DNA of 64,000 bases from Streptomyces sp. NBC_01571 (GCF_026339875.1 NZ_JAPEPZ010000001.1:4774001-4838000); one strand, 5' to 3'. Positions 8,867 to 17,919 are shown, numbered from the stretch's first letter. Numbers and translations: made by a program. Notes: generated from the letters alone by a model not told the origin.

Positions 8867-8899
8867 GCCGCGGCGGCGCGGAGGGGGAGCCGCCGCGGC
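8867..8899. terminator. Hairpin terminator downstream of afsS
   Basis: An 11-base perfect stem (GCCGCGGCGGC with GCCGCCGCGGC) encloses an 11-base purine-rich loop. It lies between afsS and the convergent ligase gene ending at 8988 and has no T-tract, as is usual for Streptomyces. Confidence 0.7.
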
Positions 8900-8987
8900 T
8901 GACGTGTGTCCGGGGCCGGCCGGGGTCACGGGGCGCCTCGCGCTACCGCTCCGACCGGCGATACCGTCCGCAGCGCTCGCGGCGCCC

Positions 8988-10601
8988 TCAGCGCCGCCGA
9001 AGGTCTCCCTTCACCACTTTCCCGCTCGCGTTCCGAGGGAGTTCGGTCACGAACTCGACCGTCCGGGGGACCTTGTAGTTGGCCATCTCGCGGCGCGACC
9101 AGGCGATCAGGTCGTCGCTGGTCAGAGCCGCTCCGGGGCGCCGTACGACGTACGCCCTGCCGACCTCTCCCAGCCGTCCGTCGGGCACGCCGATCACCGC
9201 CACGTCCGCGACCTCCGGGTGGACGCCGAGGAGCTGTTCTATCTCGGCGGGGTAGGCGTTGAAGCCGCCGACGATGAACATGTCCTTGATCCGGTCGGTG
9301 ATGCGCAGGTTCCCGGCCGTGTCGAGGACGCCCACGTCACCGGTGCGCAGCCAGCCGTCCGGGTCAAGCACCGCCGCGGTGGCCGCCGGGTCCTCGAAGT
9401 AGCCCCGCATCACGTGGAAGCCGCGGACCAGCACCTCGCCGGGGGTGCCGGGGGCGAGGGGCGTCCCGTTCGCGTCCGCCACGCGGACCTCCGTGTCCGG
9501 GATCGCGCGGCCCGACGTGGAGGCGATCACGGCGGGGGCGTCGCCCCGGCGGCACATGGTGACGATCCCGCTCGCCTCGGAGAGCCCGTACGCGGTGAGG
9601 ACGGTGCCGATCCTCAGCTCGGACCTCAGCCGCTCGACCAGTCGCAGGGGAACCACGGCCGCCCCCGTCACCACCAGTCTCAGCGCGGACAGGTCGTACG
9701 CGTCCCGGTTCGGGTGGTCCAGCAGGGACTGGTGGAGCGTGGGCGGGCCGGGGAGGACCGAGATGCGCTCCGCCGCCACGTTCGCCAGCACCGTGTCCAC
9801 GTCGAACACGGGCTGCGGGACCATCGTCGCGCCGCGCATCAGACAGGCCAGCACCCCCGCCTTGTACCCGAAGGTGTGGAAGAAGGGGTTCACGATCAGA
9901 TAGCGGTCGCCCGCCCGCAGCCCGGCCAGCTCGCTCCAGATCGCGTAGCCCCGCAGGCTCTGCGCGTGCGTGATCACCGCGCCCTTGGGCCGTCCCGTCG
10001 TCCCCGACGTGAAGACGATGTCGGACGGAGCGGCTGCCGCCACGGACGCCGCCCGCTCCCGTACCTCCACCGTCCCGACGCCCTCCCCGTCCGCGAGGAA
10101 GTCCTTCCAGGTACGGAAGTCGGCGGGGGCGTCGTCCGACAGCACCACCACCCGCTCCAGATGCGGGAGTCCTGGGAGCGGACCGGGTCCCTCCCCCTCG
10201 CCGGCCGCCCGGCGGAGCGACGCCACGTACGAGGTCCCCAGGAACGTCCCCGTCACGAAGAGCAGTCTCGCCCTGCTCCGGGCCAGTACGTACGCCGCCT
10301 CGGCGCCCTTGAAGCGGGTGTTGAGCGGGACCAGCACGGCGCCCGCCGAGACCGCGCCGAGCGCGCAGACGATCCAGTCGAGGGTGTTCGGCGCCCAGAC
10401 GGCGACCCGGTCTCCCGTGCGCACCCCCTCGGCCAGGCAGGCCGCCGCGGCCCGTTCCACGCGGGCGCCCAGCTCCGCGTACGTGATGCGCGTCCGGCCC
10501 TCGACGACGGCCTCGCGGTCCGCGAACCGCCGCGCCGCCGACCGGATCAGCCCCGGGATGCTGCCCCACTCCAAGTCACCGCGCACGGCGGGCCTCCCCA
10601 T
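8988..10601 (-). CDS. FadD3-like AMP-forming acyl-CoA synthetase
   Basis: About 530 residues of the ANL superfamily: FTSGTTGRPKGAV P-loop (about 185), TAYGLSEASG (about 335), LRTGDVG (about 420), NLRITDRIKDMFIVGG hinge (about 435) and catalytic Lys in NASGKV near the C-terminus. Stretches such as NPFFHTFGYKAG and VLPGPPTLHQSLLDHP match what I recall of mycobacterial FadD3, the ligase that activates the steroid C/D-ring acid HIP. The ATG at 10601 has no ribosome site; its own codons spell GGGGAGG before a GTG at 10586, so translation may start there. It is divergent from the Ltp2-like gene, sharing operator sites 4 and 5. Confidence 0.88.
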   Translation of the reverse strand: MGRPAVRGDLEWGSIPGLIRSAARRFADREAVVEGRTRITYAELGARVERAAAACLAEGVRTGDRVAVWAPNTLDWIVCALGAVSAGAVLVPLNTRFKGAEAAYVLARSRARLLFVTGTFLGTSYVASLRRAAGEGEGPGPLPGLPHLERVVVLSDDAPADFRTWKDFLADGEGVGTVEVRERAASVAAAAPSDIVFTSGTTGRPKGAVITHAQSLRGYAIWSELAGLRAGDRYLIVNPFFHTFGYKAGVLACLMRGATMVPQPVFDVDTVLANVAAERISVLPGPPTLHQSLLDHPNRDAYDLSALRLVVTGAAVVPLRLVERLRSELRIGTVLTAYGLSEASGIVTMCRRGDAPAVIASTSGRAIPDTEVRVADANGTPLAPGTPGEVLVRGFHVMRGYFEDPAATAAVLDPDGWLRTGDVGVLDTAGNLRITDRIKDMFIVGGFNAYPAEIEQLLGVHPEVADVAVIGVPDGRLGEVGRAYVVRRPGAALTSDDLIAWSRREMANYKVPRTVEFVTELPRNASGKVVKGDLRRR

Positions 10602-10617
10602 GACCGACGACAGTTAG

Positions 10618-10632
10618 CTGACTACCCGTCAG
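10618..10632. promoter_or_regulatory. Operator site 4 (CTGAC-N5-GTCAG family)
   Basis: CTGAC-TACCC-GTCAG with TAG and ATT flanks, on the ligase side of the 88-base divergent promoter region. It is centred 27 bases from site 5. Confidence 0.8.
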
Positions 10633-10644
10633 ATTAGCGGTAGC

Positions 10645-10659
10645 CTGACGCACTGTCAG
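10645..10659. promoter_or_regulatory. Operator site 5 (CTGAC-N5-GTCAG family)
   Basis: CTGAC-GCACT-GTCAG, 30 bases before the Ltp2-like start codon. Its flanks (AGC/CAG) are less consensus-like than those of site 4. Confidence 0.75.
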
Positions 10660-10689
10660 CAGCCCCGGTTCACAGGGAGGCGCGCGCCC

Positions 10690-11850
10690 ATGGCACGGAG
10701 CACGGCGGGGATCAAGGACGCCACGGCCGTCGTCGGCATCGGTCAGACCCCCTTCGCCAAGCAACTCCCCGATTCCGAGAAGACCTTGGCCTGTCGCGCG
10801 ATTCTCGCCGCCCTCGACGACGCCGGGATCGCACCCGAGGAGGTCGACGGGCTGGCCTCCTACACCATGGAGGAGACCGACGAGGTCGAGGTCGCCAAGG
10901 CCCTCGGCTTCGGCGATCTCACCTTCTTCAGCAAGGTCGGTTACGGGGGCGGCGGTTCGTGCGCGACCGTCGCCCATCTCGCCGCCGCCGTCGCCACCGG
11001 GCAGGCGACGGTCGGGGTCGCCTGGCGGTCGCGCAAGCGCGGCAGCGGCCCCCGGCCCTGGAAGAACACGGTCGCCCAGCTCCCCACCCCGGCGCAGTGG
11101 ACCCGCCCCTTCGGGCTGCTCAGGCCCGCCGACGAGATCGGCATGCTGGCACGGCGCTACATGCACGAGTACGGCGCCACCCGCGACCACCTCTTCAACG
11201 TCGCGCTCGCCTGCCGCAACCGGGCCAACCAGAACCCCGCCGCGATGATGTACGACCGCCCGCTCACCCGCGAGATGTACATGACCTCCCGCTGGATCAG
11301 CGAACCCCTCTGCCTGTTCGACAACTGCCTGGAGACCGACGGGGCGTTGGCGTGCGTGGTCGTGTCGGCCGAGCGCGCGCGGGACTGCCGGCGGCGGCCC
11401 GTGTACGTCCACTCCGTCGCCCAGGGCCTGCCCGCCCAGCACCACGGCATGGTCAACTACTGGAACGACGACCCGCTCACCGGCCCCGCCTGGACCGCCG
11501 CCCGGCACCTGTGGAAGAACGCCGACTTCACCCCGGACGACGTCGACGTGGCGCAGATCTACGACGCCTTCACGCCCCTCATACCGCTCTCCCTTGAGGG
11601 CTACGGCTTCTGCGGCCGTGGCGAGGGCGCCGCCTTCACCGAGGGCGGCGCGCTGGAGACCGGCGGACGGCTGCCCCTCAACACGGGCGGGGGCGGGCTC
11701 AGCGAGGCGTACGTCCACGGCTTCAACCTCATCAACGAGGGCGTGAAGCAGCTGCGCGGGACCAGCACCGCGCAGGTGCCGGGAGCCGCCACCTGTCTGG
11801 TCACGGCCGGGGAAGGGGTCCCCACCTCCGCGGTCCTGCTGCGAACCTGA
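10690..11850 (+). CDS. Ltp2-like lipid-transfer/thiolase-superfamily retro-aldolase
   Basis: 386 residues of the SCP-x thiolase superfamily without a lipid-transfer domain. Segments DDAGIAPEEVDGLASYTME, LTFFSKVGYGGGGSCATV, ARRYMHEYGAT, SRWISEPLCLFD, GFCGRGEG and LRGTSTAQVPGA match mycobacterial Ltp2 (Rv3540c) closely from memory. Ltp2 works with a DUF35 partner to cleave the C17 side-chain aldol adduct of cholesterol. Here the DUF35 gene follows by 9 bases and a crotonase after that, a co-translated three-gene operon. AGGGAGG precedes the ATG at 10690. The predicted reaction is a CoA-thioester retro-aldol or retro-Claisen cleavage; the substrate is unknown. Confidence 0.85.
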   Translation: MARSTAGIKDATAVVGIGQTPFAKQLPDSEKTLACRAILAALDDAGIAPEEVDGLASYTMEETDEVEVAKALGFGDLTFFSKVGYGGGGSCATVAHLAAAVATGQATVGVAWRSRKRGSGPRPWKNTVAQLPTPAQWTRPFGLLRPADEIGMLARRYMHEYGATRDHLFNVALACRNRANQNPAAMMYDRPLTREMYMTSRWISEPLCLFDNCLETDGALACVVVSAERARDCRRRPVYVHSVAQGLPAQHHGMVNYWNDDPLTGPAWTAARHLWKNADFTPDDVDVAQIYDAFTPLIPLSLEGYGFCGRGEGAAFTEGGALETGGRLPLNTGGGGLSEAYVHGFNLINEGVKQLRGTSTAQVPGAATCLVTAGEGVPTSAVLLRT

Positions 11851-11859
11851 GGAGCCGAG

Positions 11860-12312
11860 ATGACACGACCCCCCGCCCCGAACACCACCGAACGCCTGCT
11901 CTCGCCGGTCGTGGACGACGACGGCGCGCCCTTCTGGGAGTACGCCGCCCGGGGCGAGCTGCGGATCCAGGCGTGCGCCGACTGCGGCGAGCTGCGCTTC
12001 CCGCCCCGGCCCTGCTGTCCCCACTGCCGTTCCTTCGACAGCCGGTGGCGGCTGATGAGCGGGCTGGGCCGCGTCTGGTCGTACGTGGTCCCGCATCCGC
12101 CCCTGCTGCCGGCCTACGCGGCCCGGGTGCCGTACAACGCGGCCGTCGTCGAACTCGCCGACGCCCCGCACATCCGCCTGGTGGGCAACCTGGTCGCCGG
12201 ACCCGGCGCCCCGCTGGGCTCCCTCGCCCCCGACCGGATCCGGATCGGGGCGCGGGTACGGATCGTGTCCGGCGCCGAGGGGCTGCCGCAGTGGGTTCTG
12301 GAGCGGTCGTGA
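11860..12312 (+). CDS. DUF35 OB-fold/zinc-ribbon protein, Ltp partner
   Basis: 150 residues with a rubredoxin-like zinc ribbon (CADCG about residue 39 and CCPHC about 54) followed by an OB fold (RVWSYVVPHPPLLPAYAARVPYNAAVVEL onward). DUF35 proteins bind acyl-CoA and form complexes with Ltp2 or thiolases. In the mycobacterial system the DUF35 is fused to the MaoC hydratase half of ChsH2; here it stands alone. It lies 9 bases after the Ltp2-like gene and overlaps the crotonase start as GTGA, which supports a physical complex. A second DUF35 gene is at 24959-25399. Confidence 0.85.
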   Translation: MTRPPAPNTTERLLSPVVDDDGAPFWEYAARGELRIQACADCGELRFPPRPCCPHCRSFDSRWRLMSGLGRVWSYVVPHPPLLPAYAARVPYNAAVVELADAPHIRLVGNLVAGPGAPLGSLAPDRIRIGARVRIVSGAEGLPQWVLERS

Positions 12313-13088
12313 GCGGCGGGCTGCGGATCTCCTGCGACAAGGACACCGGGGTCGCCGTGCTCACCCTGGACCGGCCCGCCAGACTCAACGCGATCGATGC
12401 CGCGACCGCCGCCGAACTCACCGCCGCCTGGCAGGCGTTCCGGTTCGACGACTCCGTGCGGGCCGTCGTCGTCACCGGGGCGGGCGAGCGGGCCTTCTGC
12501 ACCGGACTCGACCGTGCGGCCGAGGTGCCCCAGCCGGACTCGCCCTTCATGGTGGACGATCCGCTCCTGCGGATCGGCCCCAAGGCCAACGACCTGTGGA
12601 AGCCGGTCGTGGCCGCCGTGCGCGGAATGGCCTGCGGAGGCGCCTTCTACCTGCTCGGGGAGGCGGAGTTCGTCGTCGCCGACGAGACCGCGACCTTCTT
12701 CGATCCGCATACGACCTACGGCATGGTCAGCGCGTACGAGTCCGTCTACATGGCGCATCGGATGCCGTACGGGGAGGCCGCGCGGATGGCACTGCTGGGG
12801 ACCGCCGAGCGGATGTCCGCGCGGCGCGCGTACGACATCGGGCTGGTGTCGGAACTCACGCCTCCCGGCGCGGCGTTGGGGGCCGCCGTCCGGTGCGCCG
12901 AGGTCGTCGCGTCCTGTCCGACGGAGGGCGTGCAGGGCACCGTGCGCGCCCTGTGGACGGCCCACGAGGCGGCCCGCGCCCACGCCTTCGCCCAGTCCCC
13001 CCAGCTCATCTCCCTGGGCAACCTGCCCCCGGCCCGGCAGGCGGAACTGTTCTCCACCCGGAGCCCGGACGGCTTCCGGACGCGCTGA
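12309..13088 (+). CDS. Enoyl-CoA hydratase/isomerase (crotonase) family protein
   Basis: 259 residues from a GTG at 12309 that overlaps the DUF35 stop. The crotonase fold is shown by VAVLTLDRPARLNAID, GERAFCTGLD (oxyanion hole 1) and AAVRGMACGGAFYLLGEAEFVVA (oxyanion hole 2). The usual catalytic Glu position falls in TATFFDPHTTYGMV, where a clear Glu is lacking and Asp/His occupy the region, so it may not be a simple hydratase. The operon (Ltp2-like, DUF35, crotonase) suggests it forms the beta-hydroxyacyl-CoA that the Ltp protein then cleaves. Confidence 0.83.
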   Translation: MSGGLRISCDKDTGVAVLTLDRPARLNAIDAATAAELTAAWQAFRFDDSVRAVVVTGAGERAFCTGLDRAAEVPQPDSPFMVDDPLLRIGPKANDLWKPVVAAVRGMACGGAFYLLGEAEFVVADETATFFDPHTTYGMVSAYESVYMAHRMPYGEAARMALLGTAERMSARRAYDIGLVSELTPPGAALGAAVRCAEVVASCPTEGVQGTVRALWTAHEAARAHAFAQSPQLISLGNLPPARQAELFSTRSPDGFRTR

Positions 13089-13101
13089 GCCCGGCGGGAC
13101 G

Positions 13102-13644
13102 TCAGCTCTCGGGGACGGCCCGTGGCTCGACCCGGCAGTGGTCGACGGACCCGGCGAGACCCGCGCTGCCGACGGGAACCCGGACAGTGGCCCGGCCCTT
13201 CGCGGACACCCGCACCCGCCCGGTGCCACCGACGACGGTGACGTCCGCGCGGTCCTTGAAGGCGACCGACACGACGAAGGCGCCCTCGCGTCCGTTCGGG
13301 TTGCGGACCTCGACCGTCGCGTAGGGGGCCTTCTCGGACGCGCACCGCACGAGGGTCGCGGTGCCGTCCGTCAGGGGCCGGGCGGTCCCGCCGGAGGAGG
13401 ACGCGGTGGAACGGTGGGTGGGCCGCGAACGGTAGGAACCGCTGCCGCTGCCGTACGAGCCGCCGCCGCCCGACGTCGACGACGAACTGTCGTGATCCTG
13501 GTGGGAGCTGCTGCAACCGCCCCCGCCCCCGCCTCCCCTGTGCCGGCTGTGACTGCCGTGACGGCCGGTGGAAAAGCCGGTCAGGGCCAGCACCACCATC
13601 GTCGACACCGCCGTGAACCTGAGTATGCGCCCCCGCGTCTGCAT
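13102..13644 (-). CDS. Secreted Gly/Ser-rich hypothetical protein
   Basis: 180 residues with an N-terminal signal (MQTRGRILRFTAVSTMVVLALTG), a Gly/Ser/His-rich low-complexity linker (about 27-85) and a compact beta-rich C-terminal domain (about 90-175; EVRNPNGREGAFVVSVAFKD, RVRVSAKGRATVRVPVG) resembling small immunoglobulin-like folds. Two C-terminal-half Cys could pair. It lies 48 bases downstream of afsK on the same strand. Its position between afsS and afsK matches an uncharacterised secreted gene at that place in S. coelicolor. No function is assigned. Confidence 0.7.
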   Translation of the reverse strand: MQTRGRILRFTAVSTMVVLALTGFSTGRHGSHSRHRGGGGGGGCSSSHQDHDSSSSTSGGGGSYGSGSGSYRSRPTHRSTASSSGGTARPLTDGTATLVRCASEKAPYATVEVRNPNGREGAFVVSVAFKDRADVTVVGGTGRVRVSAKGRATVRVPVGSAGLAGSVDHCRVEPRAVPES

Positions 13645-13692
13645 ACCGTCACCCTACCCACGACCGTCGCACCCGCCGGAAGCCCCCCACGC

Positions 13693-16017
13693 TCACGCCG
13701 TGCGGGCCGTCCCGGTGCCCTTCTCCGCGTCCAGGGCATACACACAGCGGTCCTTGCTGCAGGCGTACACGACACCGTCCTTGACGACGGGGGCGCCGGT
13801 GATCTCGCCGCCGGTCGCCAGCTTCCAGCGCAGGCGCCCGTCGTCGGCCTTCAGCGTGTACAGCAGATGGTCCGTGGAGCCGAAGTGGATACGGCCCTCG
13901 GCCACGGCCGGCGCGCCCACGATGTCGCCGCCCGCCTGGAAGCGCCACTTCGGCGTGCCCGTGACCGCGTCCAGGGTGTACAGGCCCTTTCCGCTGCCTA
14001 CGTGGACATGCCCCGCGGCGACGAGCACCGGCTCGATGGAGGCACGGGCCTCGGTCGCGATGCGCCAGCGGTCGCGCCCGTCGGTGGCGTCGAGCGCGTA
14101 CACCGTGCCGAGGTAGTCCGCGAGGTACACGCCGCCCCCGGCGACCGCGGGCCCCGGTACGAAGGTCGGCGGGCACAGGAAGACCGCCGGTGCCTCGAAG
14201 TGCCAGCGGACGTGACCGCTCGCCACGTCGACGGCGAGCACCCGGGTGCCCGCGGAGATGTAGACGTAGCCGTCCTCGGCCCGGGTCAGCCGGACCGGCA
14301 CACCGCCGCACGACGCCGCGTCGCCGATCGGGTACGACCAGCGCTCTTCACCCGTACGGGCCTCCAGCGCGCGCAGCCGTGCGTCCTTCCACACGAACAC
14401 CGTGCCGTCGTGCACGGCGGGTCCGGCCTCCGGGGACTCGAAGTCGGTCTGGGCGCCGGTGACCTCCCAGAGTTTCTGGCCGTTGGAGGCCTCCCAGGCC
14501 TGCACCCCGCCGCCGCGCGTCCCGGTGACGACCGTCCCCCGGTCGGCCTTGAGGGAGTAGACCCAGGCATCCGTCGCCAGCCGCCACAGATCGGCGCCCT
14601 CCCGGGCGTCCAGGGCGAAGAGCGTCGGGCCGTCGGAGGCGTGGATACGGCCGTCCGCCACCGCCATCGACCAGGCCACGTCCCGCGTCTTGAAGCTGCG
14701 GCGGCCGGTCGCCACGTCCAGGGCGTGGACCTCGAAGGACGTGACGTAGACGAGGTCGCCGGCGACCGTGGGCGTCCCCCAGACGTCGTTCGACATACGG
14801 AAGCGCCAGGGCCGCCAGCCGGACGGGGAGTCCGGCGGGGGCGGCGGCGCGATCGCCGCCACGGGGTCGGCGCCGTTCACGCCCACGCGCGGCCGCGACC
14901 AGGAGGCGGCGAGCCCCGCCTCCGGAGGAGGGGCCTTCACGGCGGCGGCGCGGGCGTCGGCGACGCGCGGCCCGGGGCCGATGGGCACCTTGGCACCCGC
15001 CAGCCGCACCGGACCGGTGTCGGGCGCGCCGACGACCGCGGGAGCGTGCGAGGGCGGCGGGGGCACCCCCTGGCGTCCGCCACCGCTGCGACCCCCGGAC
15101 GGCGAGGGCTTCACCGGCGGACGGCCCCCGCGGCGCGACTCGATCAGGCCCACCGCCCGCTCGGGCAGCCAGGCCGATGCCGTACCGCTGTCGTCCGACC
15201 CCGAGCCGAACAGGTGGGGAGCCAGCTGCGCCTGGAGGTCGGCGGGGTTGGGGCGGCCGGTCGCCTCCATCTGCATACAGGACTCGATCAGCGGCCTCAG
15301 CTCGTCCGGGAGGCCCTCGAGGTCGGGGCCCTCCCGGAGCAGCATGAAGACCGTCTCGACCGGGTTCGCGCCGTGGAAGGGGGCGTGCCCGGTGGCGGCG
15401 AAGACGAGCATCGAGCCGAGCGAGAAGACATCGCTCGCGCCGGTGACGCTGCGCGAGTCCTTCGCCTGCTCGGGTGACATGTACGCGGGTGTACCGACGG
15501 CGACATTCGTCATCGTCAGACGGGTGTTCGATACGCCGGACGCGATACCGAAGTCGATGACCCGCGGCCCGTCCTCGACCACCAGGACGTTCGAGGGTTT
15601 CAGGTCGCGGTGGACGAGCCCCGCGCCATGGATGGACTGCAGGGCCTCCGCGACGCCCGCGGCCAGCCAGCGCACCGCCTGGGCCGGCATCGGCCCGCAC
15701 TCGTTCACTATTTCCTCGAGGGAGGGCGCCGGAACGTACGCGGTGGCCAGCCACGGCACCGCGGCGCGCGGGTCGGCGTCGACCACGGCCGCCGTGTAGA
15801 AGCCGGAGACCGCGCGCGCGGCCTCGACCTCACGCGTGAAGCGCACCCGGAACAACTGGTCCTCGGCGAGCTCCGTTCTGACCGTCTTGATCGCCACGCG
15901 ACGGCCGGAGGCCGAGCGCGCGAGATAGACCAGCCCCATGCCGCCGGCTCCCAGCCGCCCCAGCACCTCGAACGGCCCGATCCGACGCGGATCGTGCTGC
16001 GTCAGCTGATCCACCAC
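13693..16017 (-). CDS. afsK: AfsK, membrane-associated Ser/Thr kinase with PQQ beta-propeller sensor
   Basis: 774 residues. The kinase domain (about 14-280) has GAGGMG, VAIK (Lys44), HRDLK (136-140), DFG (155-157) and SPEQ. With the GTG start at 16017 (MVDQLTQHD), preceded by GGGGAGG, Thr168 falls in the activation loop, the position reported for AfsK autophosphorylation; this supports the start over the longer frame from 16050. A Pro/Gly linker (about 290-400) leads to a C-terminal seven-bladed PQQ-type propeller (repeats such as VYALDA, LYTLDAVTG). AfsK phosphorylates AfsR and, in growing hyphae, DivIVA. The VOC/KbpA-like gene lies upstream on the same strand. Confidence 0.95.
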   Translation of the reverse strand: MVDQLTQHDPRRIGPFEVLGRLGAGGMGLVYLARSASGRRVAIKTVRTELAEDQLFRVRFTREVEAARAVSGFYTAAVVDADPRAAVPWLATAYVPAPSLEEIVNECGPMPAQAVRWLAAGVAEALQSIHGAGLVHRDLKPSNVLVVEDGPRVIDFGIASGVSNTRLTMTNVAVGTPAYMSPEQAKDSRSVTGASDVFSLGSMLVFAATGHAPFHGANPVETVFMLLREGPDLEGLPDELRPLIESCMQMEATGRPNPADLQAQLAPHLFGSGSDDSGTASAWLPERAVGLIESRRGGRPPVKPSPSGGRSGGGRQGVPPPPSHAPAVVGAPDTGPVRLAGAKVPIGPGPRVADARAAAVKAPPPEAGLAASWSRPRVGVNGADPVAAIAPPPPPDSPSGWRPWRFRMSNDVWGTPTVAGDLVYVTSFEVHALDVATGRRSFKTRDVAWSMAVADGRIHASDGPTLFALDAREGADLWRLATDAWVYSLKADRGTVVTGTRGGGVQAWEASNGQKLWEVTGAQTDFESPEAGPAVHDGTVFVWKDARLRALEARTGEERWSYPIGDAASCGGVPVRLTRAEDGYVYISAGTRVLAVDVASGHVRWHFEAPAVFLCPPTFVPGPAVAGGGVYLADYLGTVYALDATDGRDRWRIATEARASIEPVLVAAGHVHVGSGKGLYTLDAVTGTPKWRFQAGGDIVGAPAVAEGRIHFGSTDHLLYTLKADDGRLRWKLATGGEITGAPVVKDGVVYACSKDRCVYALDAEKGTGTARTA

Positions 16018-16228
16018 TTGCCTGCCACCTCCCCGTACGAGCCACGTCATCCACGTATGAACGCAGCCCAGTGCAGCGTCTCACCACCGCACCGCCTTGG
16101 CGGCACGCACCCCGATTCTTCCTGTCCGCGCCACTGGTTGCGAACCCGGGGGCGGATCGGGGTGTCTCGGGATATAACGGCTTCTCCCCACCGGCGGACG
16201 GAGCTTCACCGCCACCGGCCGGGGCCGT

Positions 16229-16981
16229 TCACCGCTGGATGACGGCGAACGACGCCCCTTGATTGTCGGTGACGACGGCCACTTTTCCGTACGAGGTGTC
16301 GAAGGCGGGTACCTGGACCCGGCCGCCGAGCCGGTTCACCGTTCCGAGTACCGCCTCGACGTTCTCGACCCCGAAATGGACCAGGAAGTGCGGCGGCATC
16401 TCGGCCGGGAAGACGTCGAGGACGGGGGCCCGGCCGACGTCCGGGGAGGCGTCGGCGCCGAAGAGGGCGTCGTGGAAGAGGGCCCCGTAGAACGCGTCGA
16501 CGACCCAGGTGTCGCGTGCGTACAACTCCGCCCAGCAGAAGGAGCCCGGCGCGTGCCGCTTTCCGAAACCGGGGTGGTCCCCGGCCTGCCAGAGGCCGAA
16601 CACGGCACCCTCGGGGTCGGTGGCGAGGGCCGTCGTGCCGAAGGGGCCCACCGGTGTGGGAGCGGTGATCAGCTGTCCGCCCGCCGTGGTGATCCGGGCC
16701 GCCAGCGCCGCGGCGTCCGGGGTGGCGAAGTACACCGTCCAGACGGTGGGCATCCGGCCGTCCCCCTTGGGCGCCAGACCGGCGACGGGCTCGCCGTGGT
16801 GGCGCGCCCACACACCGGTCGCGGGCGGCCCGAACCCCTCCCCGAAGGTCCAGCCGAACAGCTCACCGTAGAAGCGCCGGCCCGCCTCCACGTCGGGAAG
16901 CTGCGCTTCCACCCAGCAGGGGACGCCTTCGGGGAAGGCACCGGACGCGTCGGAGGCGCCGGATGCCGGGGATACGGCCAT
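16229..16981 (-). CDS. kbpA: VOC (glyoxalase-fold) protein, probable AfsK-binding protein KbpA
   Basis: 250 residues with two tandem VOC modules: PCWVEAQLPDVEAGRRFYGELFGWTF (about 20) and SFCWAELYARDTWVVDAFYGALFHDALF (about 145). S. coelicolor KbpA is 252 residues, is encoded immediately upstream of afsK and inhibits AfsK autophosphorylation by binding its kinase domain. Size, position and orientation fit, so the symbol is used, although I could not align the sequences. Residues expected for glyoxalase metal binding are not evident, consistent with a binding protein. ATG at 16981 lies 176 bases from the divergent TetR gene. Confidence 0.75.
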   Translation of the reverse strand: MAVSPASGASDASGAFPEGVPCWVEAQLPDVEAGRRFYGELFGWTFGEGFGPPATGVWARHHGEPVAGLAPKGDGRMPTVWTVYFATPDAAALAARITTAGGQLITAPTPVGPFGTTALATDPEGAVFGLWQAGDHPGFGKRHAPGSFCWAELYARDTWVVDAFYGALFHDALFGADASPDVGRAPVLDVFPAEMPPHFLVHFGVENVEAVLGTVNRLGGRVQVPAFDTSYGKVAVVTDNQGASFAVIQR

Positions 16982-17157
16982 GCGGCCAAGTTAACGGCGT
17001 TTCCCCCACCTCGCGCGGTGGCCCGCACCGGCCGGAAGGGCCCCGCGGACCCGGCCGGCGCCCATCTCACACCTCACCCACGCCCCACAACACCCCACCG
17101 CACCCCATTTGCAGTCGGCCGAATCGCGCTCCGATCACCCCTCGGTAAGCTGACGGC

Positions 17158-17805
17158 ATGACAGGACAAGTGCGTACCGTCGACGGCCGCGTGGCCGGTC
17201 GGCGTGGGCAGGCGACCAGGCAGAAGCTGCTCGACTGCCTCAGTGAAATGCTCAGCTCCTCTCCCTACCGGGACGTCAAAGTCATTGATGTCGCCCGTAA
17301 GGCAGGCACTTCACCGGCGACTTTCTACCAGTACTTTCCGGACGTCGAAGGCGCCGTCCTGGAGATCGCGGAGCAAATGGCCGCGGAGGGCGCCGGGTTG
17401 ACGGAACTGCTCGACGGGCGCTCCTGGGCCGGCAAGGCCGGCTGGCAGACCGCACAGGAACTCGTGGACGGGTTCCTGGAGTTCTGGCGGAAGAACGACG
17501 CCATTCTCCGCGTGGTCGACCTGGGCGCCGCCGAGGGCGACAAGCGGTTCTACAAGATCCGCATGAAGATCCTGAATTCGGTGAACAACTCCCTTACGGA
17601 CACGGTCGCCGAGCTGCAGGCCAAGGGCAGGGTCGACAAGGACGTGAACCCCGCGGCGATGGCCGGCTCCCTCGTCGCGATGCTCGCGGCGGTGGCCTCG
17701 CACCAGAAGGGGTTCCAGACGTGGGGTGTCAAACAGGCTGAACTCAAGCCGAATCTGGCGCTGTTGGTGCACCTCGGCGTGACCGGGAAGAAGCCGACCA
17801 GGTAG
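17158..17805 (+). CDS. TetR family transcriptional regulator
   Basis: 215 residues. The N-terminal HTH (about 18-65: RQKLLDCLSEMLSSSPYRDVKVIDVARKAGTSPATFYQYF) is typical TetR, followed by an all-helical ligand domain. It corresponds in position to the TetR gene beside kbpA in S. coelicolor (SCO4421), so it is probably core rather than acquired with the catabolic genes. It is still the only TetR gene in the window and sits amid the operator-bearing units, so it is a candidate repressor. Its own promoter has only a half match, CTGAC at 17151, not a full palindrome. A strong hairpin terminator follows at 17869. Confidence 0.88.
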   Translation: MTGQVRTVDGRVAGRRGQATRQKLLDCLSEMLSSSPYRDVKVIDVARKAGTSPATFYQYFPDVEGAVLEIAEQMAAEGAGLTELLDGRSWAGKAGWQTAQELVDGFLEFWRKNDAILRVVDLGAAEGDKRFYKIRMKILNSVNNSLTDTVAELQAKGRVDKDVNPAAMAGSLVAMLAAVASHQKGFQTWGVKQAELKPNLALLVHLGVTGKKPTR

Positions 17806-17868
17806 AAATCCCCCTTTCTCCCCCTTACCCTGCGTTCCTTTACTTTCCCCTGCCCCACGTCCTGTCAT

Positions 17869-17919
17869 GCAGGCGGCAGCCCCACGCCGGACGGACCGTT
17901 CCGGCGGGCTGCCGCCTGC
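17869..17919. terminator. Strong bidirectional hairpin terminator
   Basis: A 14-base perfect stem (GCAGGCGGCAGCCC with GGGCTGCCGCCTGC) contains an inner GCCGGA/TCCGGC stem. It lies between the TetR gene (stop 17805) and the convergent nitroreductase-family gene (stop 17991). Confidence 0.85.

Noticed and set aside
17145..17170. Operator at the TetR promoter
   Set aside because: CTGAC is followed by GGCAT-GACAG, not GTCAG, so the palindrome is absent.
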